28,997 bases of DNA from UBA7683 sp964397855. Lineage in GTDB: Bacteria; Patescibacteriota; Saccharimonadia; Saccharimonadales; UBA7683. Below the pieces are notes generated by a model, which was not told where the DNA came from, searched no databases, and saw only the letters and a list, made by a program, of their open reading frames with translations. The stretch spans positions 1-28,997 of the forward strand of contig CAYNKQ010000016.1 of assembly GCA_964397855.1 (NCBI GenBank). Reading direction: 5' to 3'. Both the position numbers and the translations under genes were made by a program. This document shows, piece by piece, positions 23,285-28,997 of this stretch (positions within the stretch are counted from its first letter, which is position 1; each line of letters starts with the position of its first letter).

Positions 23285-24316
23285 ATGAACAAACCAGTAA
23301 TTCTAACCGGCCTCCGTGCCAATAATGACCTACACATCGGTAACTACTTTGGAGCGCTGCTCCCACTTATAGACATGGCTAAGAAACATGCTGGTCAGTA
23401 CCAGGTGAATCTCTTTGTGCCAGATCTGCATAGCTTTACTACGCCAATTGACCATAGCCAGCTTCACGAACAGATTATGAACAACCTTAGGCTGTTTGCA
23501 GCGGCGGGATTACCTCTGAATAATCCTGACGTTCACATTTACCGACAAAGCTACATTCCGGCACATAGTGAACTTACGGTGATACTAAACAGCTTCACTG
23601 GATTTGGTGAGATGAGCCGCATGACTCAGTTTAAAGATAAGTCAGCAAGATTAAGCTCTGATCGAGTTTCTGTTGGACTATTCGACTACCCGGTTCTTAT
23701 GGCTGCCGATATCCTACTTTACGGAGCCGAGCTTGTACCCGTAGGTGACGACCAGTCACAACATCTTGAACTAACACGTGACCTCGGGACTAGAATGAAC
23801 AACCAATTCGGTGAACTGTTCACCATTCCTCATGAGGTTAAAAAACAGCACGAGTTCTTCGGTAAAGATCAAGGCCTACGGATTAAGGATCTTGTAGACC
23901 CGATGAAAAAGATGAGTAAATCAGACGAAACCGGCAAAGGAATAATCTTCCTGGGAGACGATCCTAAATCTGCCGCTAAAAAGATTGCGAGCGCCACAAC
24001 AGACAGTGTCGGTGTTATTAATTACGATCCCGTAAATCAACCAGGCATCTGTAACCTTCTGCAGATTCTTGCGTTATTTACTGGTTCAGACCTAAAGCAA
24101 GTAGTGGCCTCATACGAGGGTCAAACTAGCTACGGTGATCTGAAAAAAACCGTAGCGAGCGCCACTGAAGAATTCTTAACCAACTTCCAACGCAACTTTA
24201 ACGAAGTCGACAGCATTCCACTCATGGCCAAACTTGAAAAATCAGAAGTTGAGATGAACAAAGTTGCCAATGAAACACTTTTCAAAGTACAAAAAGCTAT
24301 AGGGCTCAGAAGCTAA
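23285..24316 (+). CDS. trpS: tryptophanyl-tRNA synthetase
   Basis: This class I synthetase charges tRNA-Trp. In the 343-residue product the HIGN motif is at residues 17-20 within LHIGNYFGAL, KMSKS is at 209-213, and DYPVLMAADILLYGAELVPVGDDQSQHLELTRD (split: FDYPVLMAADILLYG near 133-147 and VGDDQSQHLELTRD near 153-166) is specific to TrpRS rather than TyrRS. Length is normal. GGAAATAAATT precedes the ATG. It is the third gene behind the leader with the Trp codon, which is the main argument that the leader senses tryptophan supply. Confidence 0.95.
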   Translation: MNKPVILTGLRANNDLHIGNYFGALLPLIDMAKKHAGQYQVNLFVPDLHSFTTPIDHSQLHEQIMNNLRLFAAAGLPLNNPDVHIYRQSYIPAHSELTVILNSFTGFGEMSRMTQFKDKSARLSSDRVSVGLFDYPVLMAADILLYGAELVPVGDDQSQHLELTRDLGTRMNNQFGELFTIPHEVKKQHEFFGKDQGLRIKDLVDPMKKMSKSDETGKGIIFLGDDPKSAAKKIASATTDSVGVINYDPVNQPGICNLLQILALFTGSDLKQVVASYEGQTSYGDLKKTVASATEEFLTNFQRNFNEVDSIPLMAKLEKSEVEMNKVANETLFKVQKAIGLRS

Positions 24317-24317
24317 G

Positions 24318-24578
24318 ATGATAACCCAGGGTGTATACGAACACTACAAAAGCACACCAGAAGACAGAAAATACTACCAAGTTGTAATGCTATCTCATGA
24401 CGAAGCCACTCGAGGCGTACTCGTGCATTACCAGCCTTTATACTGGAATAATTCCGGTGGCATCTACGACGACGGGATTACCATCTGGACACGCACATTG
24501 GAAAATTTCACTCAGCACGTTAAACACAATGGCAAGCAGATGCCACGTTTTAGGCGAGTTGATAGTACAATACAGTAG
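24318..24578 (+). CDS. DUF1653-type small protein
   Basis: The 86-residue product starts GVYEHYKSTPEDRKYYQVV, continues GVLVHYQPLYWNN and WTRTLENFTQHV and ends GKQMPRFRRVD. This is the pattern of DUF1653 proteins, in which a short beta-rich domain begins G-x-Y-x-H-Y-K and closes on P-R-F. The function of the family is not established. It begins one base after the trpS stop and overlaps the next gene by one base, so it belongs to the same transcript. Confidence 0.75.
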   Translation: MITQGVYEHYKSTPEDRKYYQVVMLSHDEATRGVLVHYQPLYWNNSGGIYDDGITIWTRTLENFTQHVKHNGKQMPRFRRVDSTIQ

Positions 24579-25498
24579 TGAATACGATTTATGTAACCGA
24601 ACTTGAAGCAGGTGAACGCCTTGATAAGGCTCTTTCTGCCATGTATCCTGATTATTCTCGTTCTGCTTTAGAAAAACTAATTGAAACCGGTCAAGTGCTC
24701 GTAAATGGTTTAGTTGTTAAGACTAAACGAAAGCTACGACTGGACGACGAGATTACTGTTAACTTTAATGAGCTTACTCGAGCAGTTGACGAGATTGAAC
24801 TACCGGTCATCTATGAAGATGAGAATATCGTAGTCATCGACAAACCCATAGGCGTACTTTCGCATTCAAAAGGCACTTTCAATAAAGAAGGTACTGTTGC
24901 TACCTGGCTTAAGCAACACGTGACCGGCGTCGCGCCTAAAGGATCTGATGTACCCAACGTCATCCTTGAAGGCGCCCAAGAACTAAACTTCTGGGATTCA
25001 AACCGTGCCGGAATAGTACACAGGCTAGACAGAGGTACTAGTGGTGTTATGATTTGTGCAAAGAATGAAGCAACTGTCAGTCATCTTGGCAAGCAATTTT
25101 CTGAACGGAATGTTAAAAAAACCTATGTTGCAGTCATAAAGGGTGAACTTTCAATTCCAGAAGGTAAGATCGACGTTCCAATAGAACGCAACCCGAAGAA
25201 ACCAGCAACATTTCGAGCTGGCATAAATGGGAAAGTGGCTCAAACCTATTTCAAGACTACTCAGACAAATGGTAAGTACAGCCTCGTAGAGCTTAATCCA
25301 AAAACAGGACGGACCCACCAGTTGCGAGTTCATCTCGATTATCTTAAGCATCCAATTGTTGGAGACGAATTCTATAAAGGTGAAACTGCCGAGCGCTTAA
25401 TGCTACACGCCGCAAAGCTTGAGATCACTATCCCCACCAGTAAACGCGTAACATTTGAAGCCCCAGTTCCAGAAATCTTTAATACCCTGACCTCATGA
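24578..25498 (+). CDS. RluA-family pseudouridine synthase
   Basis: RluA/RluD-type enzymes convert uridine to pseudouridine in rRNA or tRNA. The 306-residue protein has an N-terminal S4 RNA-binding domain (about 12-70), then the catalytic domain with IVHRLDRGTSGVMI, in which Asp151 is the catalytic aspartate, and ELNPKTGRTHQLRVHL. The start is GTG overlapping the previous stop. It ends in TGA, again showing UGA as a stop, and overlaps the next gene by four bases (ATGA). The exact target base cannot be read from sequence. Confidence 0.9.
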   Translation: MNTIYVTELEAGERLDKALSAMYPDYSRSALEKLIETGQVLVNGLVVKTKRKLRLDDEITVNFNELTRAVDEIELPVIYEDENIVVIDKPIGVLSHSKGTFNKEGTVATWLKQHVTGVAPKGSDVPNVILEGAQELNFWDSNRAGIVHRLDRGTSGVMICAKNEATVSHLGKQFSERNVKKTYVAVIKGELSIPEGKIDVPIERNPKKPATFRAGINGKVAQTYFKTTQTNGKYSLVELNPKTGRTHQLRVHLDYLKHPIVGDEFYKGETAERLMLHAAKLEITIPTSKRVTFEAPVPEIFNTLTS

Positions 25499-26325
25499 AT
25501 CAGCCAATATTCCATAAACGAACCAGCATTGCACTGCATAACTACCTCAGTCAACCGACTCACGGATTGATCCTTGTGGGCCAAGAAGGCAGCGGCAAAC
25601 TATACGCTGCAAACTGGCTAGCTCAGCAGCTCCGGACTCCTTCTTTCATTATTGAAGCCGAGGATAGCAAAAGCAGCATAACCATAGAACAGATTCGTGA
25701 ACTTTATGGAATTACGCGAACTGGCAGCAGCCTTGTCATTATAATCAAGGACGCCCACCAACTCGGAAGAGAAGCCCAGAACGCTTTTCTAAAACTCCTA
25801 GAAGAGCCCCCTAAGAATACAAGATTTATCTTAACAACCCACGCAAGCACGAAGTTGCTGCCAACAATTCGCTCACGAAGTCAAAGCGTTGAAGTTCTTC
25901 CTCCAACTAAATCCGACCTAATGGACTACGTCGCTCAATACCCAGGATTCACCGAATCAGAGCTAAAAAGCCTCATGCATACTTCAAAAGGTCTTCCAGG
26001 AACGTTCATAAAGCTATTGGAAGACATTACAACGCTCGACGACCACAAAGACCTCGTACACCTTGCCAAACGATTTTATGGCGCCTCAGTGTATGAACGT
26101 AATCTCATGTGCATCGAGCAAAAATTCGAAAAACAGTGGATTGTAGAGTTACTTGATCTGCTAGCGATAATCGTGCAATCACTTCTAAAACAAAACTCAT
26201 CTAACCAGGAAATGCTACAAAAGCTCAGTGCACAAGCCAATCTTATAGAGTTAACAGCGCAAAACACACTTCATATAAATGGTAATCCGAAAATCCATCT
26301 CGCCAGATTGTGCCAGCAACTGTAG
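25495..26325 (+). CDS. DNA polymerase III delta-prime-like ATPase
   Basis: The 276-residue protein resembles the clamp-loader subunit delta-prime (HolB). It has a Walker A (GQEGSGK, residues 29-35), a Walker B-like VIIIKDAH near 81-88, the strongly conserved AQNAFLKLLEEPPKNTRFIL (94-113) and SRSQ (127-130), where the SRC arginine-finger motif has Ser in place of Cys. There is no zinc-binding Cys set. The C-terminal domain is divergent and shorter than in E. coli HolB. It is last in the trpS operon. Confidence 0.8.
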   Translation: MNQPIFHKRTSIALHNYLSQPTHGLILVGQEGSGKLYAANWLAQQLRTPSFIIEAEDSKSSITIEQIRELYGITRTGSSLVIIIKDAHQLGREAQNAFLKLLEEPPKNTRFILTTHASTKLLPTIRSRSQSVEVLPPTKSDLMDYVAQYPGFTESELKSLMHTSKGLPGTFIKLLEDITTLDDHKDLVHLAKRFYGASVYERNLMCIEQKFEKQWIVELLDLLAIIVQSLLKQNSSNQEMLQKLSAQANLIELTAQNTLHINGNPKIHLARLCQQL

Positions 26326-26376
26326 ACATTTTTTATAGCCTACAGCGAATACCCACTTTCTACACCTACCTGCAGG

Positions 26377-26385
26377 TGGTATACT
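26377..26385 (+). promoter_or_regulatory. leaderless extended -10 promoter of the TPR gene
   Basis: TGGTATACT (TATACT at 26380-26385) lies seven bases before the ATG at 26393. The palindrome ACCTGCAGGT (26368-26377) sits just upstream and may be a regulator site. The block from the -10 to the ATG is nearly the same as before the CHAP gene. Confidence 0.5.
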
Positions 26386-26392
26386 GTACCTA

Positions 26393-27052
26393 ATGATTTT
26401 TGCTTTTCTAGTACTACTCGGGATAGGTGCCTGGACTGTTTATGCAACAAACAGTGCTGAGATTCAGGCCGAAGAACTCGTCACAAAACGAGTTGGCGAC
26501 AGACTGCAGAGGCTTTGGGACGACGCGTTTGAATCACTGAAAGAGAATAAATTCCTCCGCGCAGAACGCGCCCTGCTGACAATTTTAAAATTTGACGAGA
26601 GAAACGCCGGTGCCTACAACCGACTTGGAATAATCTACGCCAAACAGCGCAGCTTTGAACATGCCATTGAATGCTTTGAAATCGCTCACAGTCTTGAGCC
26701 AAATGCTTCAACGCTAAATAATCTCGGCCTGGTGTACATGGAAGTTGGTGAGTTTCAAAAAGCCGCTCACACCCTAGAAGCCGCCATGGAGGACGAAGTT
26801 GACGTACCTGTTCGTTACATTGCATATGCCAAGGTACAAGAAAAGCTTGGTAACGAAAAGCGCATGGTGGAAGCGCTTGAACATGCCGCCAAACTACAGC
26901 CTAATCGTCAGACCTACACACTAGTTGCAGATGCTTACAAAAAAGTTGGGCGTAATGACGATGCTAAAAAAATTGAAACTGCCATGAAGAAGGCGACCGT
27001 AAAGATTCAAAAAGCTCCACGCGTGAAGCAGCCCCGCAAAGTGGTGATGTAG
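26393..27052 (+). CDS. membrane-anchored TPR protein
   Basis: The 219-residue protein begins with a short hydrophobic segment (residues 2-18, ending AWTVYATN) that should anchor it. A helical stretch follows, then TPR-type repeats between about 55 and 195 (AGAYNRLGIIYAKQRSFEHA, then TLNNLGLVYMEVGEFQKAA, then a third divergent unit). The end is strongly basic (KAPRVKQPRKVVM). TPRs mediate protein-protein contacts; partner unknown. It has its own promoter just after the trpS operon. Confidence 0.85.
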   Translation: MIFAFLVLLGIGAWTVYATNSAEIQAEELVTKRVGDRLQRLWDDAFESLKENKFLRAERALLTILKFDERNAGAYNRLGIIYAKQRSFEHAIECFEIAHSLEPNASTLNNLGLVYMEVGEFQKAAHTLEAAMEDEVDVPVRYIAYAKVQEKLGNEKRMVEALEHAAKLQPNRQTYTLVADAYKKVGRNDDAKKIETAMKKATVKIQKAPRVKQPRKVVM

Positions 27053-27166
27053 ATCTCCTCCCTGCGCCTCTTACGAGAACTAAGAGCCCGTGAGGTTTCT
27101 TCTGCGAATTTGCTAAAATACATAGTTCTAGCCTACACTATACTTAAGATATAAGCGGGGGAACGC

Positions 27167-28096
27167 ATGGAACAGAACACCGTGAAGACTAAAGGATCCT
27201 GGATCAAAGTAGTAATTCTGATTGTTTTGACGATAATCGCAGGAGTCATTGGCATTAGTGTGTATGCCGCCTACCATGGTGTAGCGCGTCAAACCCCTCA
27301 GCCTTCGACTCCTGATGTAGTGCACAATACGCCAACTGAAACCATCGCCAGCTTGAAGGCATACCTACAATCTCAAATTCCTCTCGACACACTCAATACG
27401 TACGAAGATCTCGGCAACACAAATGGCGGTGTAGTTACATACAAGCTCGATACACCTTACCTAGTGCACTCAGACAAAGAGCCCGGAGCTTCAATCTATT
27501 ACCGAGCAGATGCCAAAAGTAGTAAGTTTGAAGATTCAGCACCTAGCTCAGAATCTCTAGAAAAAGTTATTGGGGCCACCAGAAAACACATAGCTGACTC
27601 ACTAAAATTTGAGCTCATCGACACGGTAAAAGATACCGGTCTCATGGGCGGCGACGTCTTCATTTATAAAAAAGATGATACGTACTGTCAAATTGGAGAC
27701 CAAAGTTATGGAAACATTGCTATAGACTGCGCCACCACTAGTAAATTAGAATCAGCGACCAAGAAGGTAAAGCCGTTCGCAGAACTATACATTGCCTCGG
27801 GTGGAACTTCAAGCGTATATGGTATCCCAGAAGCCAGAGCAGGCAAAAACGGCTACGAGATAACGAGAATGAGTAGTCAGCATAACGGTGGCGTACTTAT
27901 TTTCCTACTTAATCCAACAACGGCGCAGTGGTCATACTTCAATATGATCTCCATACAGTCGGAAGAGGAATGCGAACTGTATGAATCGACACCAGCAGGT
28001 CGAGCCGCCTTTGAAGGCGTAAACTGTTACGAAACTGCCTCACCAGCTAAACCCGGTGTTCCTACCGAACAGATTATGCGAACTGTGCGCAAGTAA
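27167..28096 (+). CDS. membrane-anchored extracytoplasmic protein, unknown
   Basis: The 309-residue protein has one N-terminal TM segment near 13-35 preceded by basic residues, then a Pro/Thr-rich linker and a soluble domain of about 260 residues. Cys residues at several places (for example in DTYCQIGD and IDCATT) could form disulfides. GCGGGGGAA before the ATG is a strong ribosome binding site, and TATACT at 27139-27144 is a possible -10. I recognise no family. Confidence 0.75.
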   Translation: MEQNTVKTKGSWIKVVILIVLTIIAGVIGISVYAAYHGVARQTPQPSTPDVVHNTPTETIASLKAYLQSQIPLDTLNTYEDLGNTNGGVVTYKLDTPYLVHSDKEPGASIYYRADAKSSKFEDSAPSSESLEKVIGATRKHIADSLKFELIDTVKDTGLMGGDVFIYKKDDTYCQIGDQSYGNIAIDCATTSKLESATKKVKPFAELYIASGGTSSVYGIPEARAGKNGYEITRMSSQHNGGVLIFLLNPTTAQWSYFNMISIQSEEECELYESTPAGRAAFEGVNCYETASPAKPGVPTEQIMRTVRK

Positions 28097-28120
28097 ATTT
28101 CAGTCAACTGCCACTTTTAT

Positions 28121-28128
28121 GTTATAGT
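28121..28128 (+). promoter_or_regulatory. leaderless extended -10 promoter
   Basis: TATAGT (28123-28128) with TG at 28120-28121 and nine bases to the ATG at 28138. The transcript would begin two or three bases before the start codon. No -35 match and no Shine-Dalgarno sequence are visible. Confidence 0.45.
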
Positions 28129-28137
28129 TCTATTTCT

Positions 28138-28464
28138 ATGGCTGAGATTGAATATATCAGACCCGGGGGATATGACTGCGTCATCCGAGTAGTGACGGGG
28201 GAGGTTGACCCCTATTTGTCGATGGATGCTGGGTTCACCGCAGCGCACGGTTTTATGATAGAAGTTGACCCTGAGACCCAGGAGCCCCGATGGAAAAAAC
28301 TGGCTGATCATGTTTTGAGGCGAATACCGCCAAGTGATTACCTGATGGTTCGACCAAATAAATCTCAAGCTGGCGCTGATCACGTTATATTGCAAGAAAA
28401 TCCGGAATCACTTCCACCAGTCAGTTTTTTCCCAATCGACTTTTTACATGACGAGCTTGTTTAA
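28138..28464 (+). CDS. small soluble protein, unknown
   Basis: A 108-residue protein with no TM segment or signal peptide. It starts MAEIEYIRPGGYDCVIRVV and ends in a Pro-rich, acidic stretch (PPVSFFPIDFLHDELV). No family is recognised. The codon pattern and the promoter directly before its ATG support a real gene. It is the last coding gene before the tRNA region. Confidence 0.6.
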   Translation: MAEIEYIRPGGYDCVIRVVTGEVDPYLSMDAGFTAAHGFMIEVDPETQEPRWKKLADHVLRRIPPSDYLMVRPNKSQAGADHVILQENPESLPPVSFFPIDFLHDELV

Positions 28465-28493
28465 AACACGAATCTAAAGTATCATATAACAGT

Positions 28494-28630
28494 TCTCATT
28501 CAATAAATTGTTTGAGCCAATTTAAGAAACAGAGCAAAGCGACTTTCTTAAATTAAAGATGAGACGTAACGGAACGTGTAGGTTTTTGAGCTTTTAGATC
28601 AAAACCGAAACTTGAAGTGAACGTCGACGA
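28494..28630 (+). other. structured leader preceding tRNA-Thr
   Basis: AATTTAAGAAA (28519-28529) and TTTCTTAAATT (28544-28554) form a perfect 11-bp stem with a 14-base loop, enclosed by TCTCAT (28494-28499) and ATGAGA (28559-28564). A second hairpin, GGTTTT/AAAACC, lies at 28581-28606. A closely similar arrangement precedes tRNA-Tyr. No gene is present. Confidence 0.55.
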
Positions 28631-28707
28631 GCCACCTTAGCTCAGTTGGTTAGAGCAGCTGTTTTGTAAACAGCAGGTCGTCGGTTCGAATCCGACAGGT
28701 GGCTCCA
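28631..28707 (+). tRNA. tRNA-Thr (anticodon TGT)
   Basis: A complete cloverleaf can be drawn. The acceptor GCCACCT pairs with AGGTGGC, the D arm is GCTC/GAGC, and the anticodon stem GCTGT/ACAGC holds the loop TTTGTAA with TGT. The T arm is GTCGG/CCGAC with TTCGAAT in the loop. The discriminator T and an encoded CCA (28705-28707) follow. Confidence 0.97.
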
Positions 28708-28790
28708 GCTTAATCTTGTTCTCCAGTCTCCGTAGCTAAAGTAAATTTAACTACTTACAACTTGCAAACAAGATTTACGCTTAAAAATTA

Positions 28791-28814
28791 AAAGTGCAGC
28801 AAGCTTGGCACTTT
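28791..28814 (+). terminator. possible terminator-like hairpin after tRNA-Thr
   Basis: AAAGTGC (28791-28797) pairs with GCACTTT (28808-28814) around a ten-base loop. Only a broken T-rich stretch follows, so this may be a processing or termination hairpin; confidence is low. Confidence 0.35.
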
Positions 28815-28942
28815 CAATTTGTTTAAACCAATTTAAGAAACAAAGCAACGCGACTTTCTTAAATTGAGAGGAGGAACATAGCGTACAGTTGCAGCTTTTG
28901 CTGAAAAGCAAAACAAGACCTAAGCGAAAGTTCCGACGACGC
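28815..28942 (+). other. structured leader preceding tRNA-Tyr
   Basis: AATTTAAGAAA (28830-28840) and TTTCTTAAATT (28855-28865) repeat the stem found before tRNA-Thr, with an extra closing C-G. A second hairpin of different sequence, GCTTTT/AAAAGC (28894-28909, loop GCTG), follows at nearly the same relative place. No gene is present. Confidence 0.55.
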
Positions 28943-28997
28943 GCTGGGATAGTGAAGCGGTCAAACACGTCAGACTGTAAATCTGATGGCTTATGCC
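28943..28997 (+). tRNA. tRNA-Tyr (anticodon GTA), 5' part
   Basis: The end of the window has the tRNA-Tyr pattern: TAGTGAAGCGGTCAAACAC as D arm, then the stem TCAGA/TCTGA with loop CTGTAAA, giving anticodon GTA at 28977-28979. TGGCTTATGCC begins the long variable arm of a type II tRNA. The 3' half lies outside the window. The first base is uncertain by one or two positions. Confidence 0.9.

Noticed and set aside
27080..27105. Terminator between the TPR gene and the next gene
   Set aside because: The best hairpin relies on several G-T pairs and has no T tract.
1..28997. CRISPR array, insertion sequence or prophage
   Set aside because: No regularly spaced direct repeats, no transposase, integrase or phage structural gene was seen on either strand.
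1..28997. Alternative genetic code with UGA as glycine
   Set aside because: rpsQ, rplX and the RluA-type gene all end properly at TGA, and I noticed no in-frame TGA in the genes examined.

Overview
The window looks like a chromosomal segment of a Patescibacteria/CPR bacterium, most likely Candidatus Saccharibacteria (TM7). The grounds are a compact, entirely plus-strand ribosomal-protein supercluster with no rpmD (L30) between rpsE and rplO, an absence known to be typical of CPR bacteria; several small membrane-anchored proteins without close familiar relatives; and a large surface protein next to cell-wall-type secreted enzymes. UGA is a normal stop here (rpsQ, rplX and the RluA-type gene end in TGA), so the UGA-glycine code of SR1/Gracilibacteria is not in use. 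The taxonomic call is inference.

Layout. Positions 48-6337 hold the end of the S10 operon and the spc operon (rpsS-rplV-rpsC-rplP-rpmC-rpsQ-rplN-rplX-rplE-rpsN-rpsH-[small acidic ORF]-rplF-rplR-rpsE-rplO), closed by a clear terminator. secY then starts from its own promoter. Where many bacteria have adk and map there are instead a small membrane protein, an FAD-dependent 2-hydroxyacid-type oxidoreductase and a membrane-anchored HEFSH metalloprotease. The alpha-operon block follows (infA, a cysteine-free rpmJ, rpsM, rpsK, rpsD, rpoA, rplQ, rplM, rpsI) and ends at a strong terminator near 15191-15220. The first 47 bases do not match S19 and are very GC-rich, which suggests a chimeric contig end.

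From 15217 to 15730 lies a non-coding stretch with several palindromes. It is followed by a cell-surface cluster: a secreted CHAP-domain hydrolase translationally coupled to a polytopic membrane protein, an 880-residue Ig-like surface protein with a C-terminal membrane anchor, and a membrane-anchored CAP/SCP protein.

Positions 20938-26325 form one operon: a predicted ATP-grasp-like protein, an M20 metallopeptidase, tryptophanyl-tRNA synthetase, a DUF1653-type protein, an RluA-type pseudouridine synthase and a DNA polymerase III delta-prime-like ATPase. Ahead of it is the most striking element in the window: a consensus promoter, a leaderless 25-codon ORF with a Trp codon at position 10, and three mutually exclusive RNA pairings ending in an intrinsic terminator. 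This has the architecture of a tryptophan-responsive transcription attenuator controlling trpS and its neighbours.

The right end has a TPR membrane protein, two proteins I do not recognise, tRNA-Thr(TGT) and the 5' part of tRNA-Tyr(GTA). Each tRNA is preceded, at almost the same distance, by a similar two-hairpin leader. Many promoters carry an extended -10 (TGn), and several place the transcription start at or within a few bases of the ATG, so leaderless transcripts appear common.
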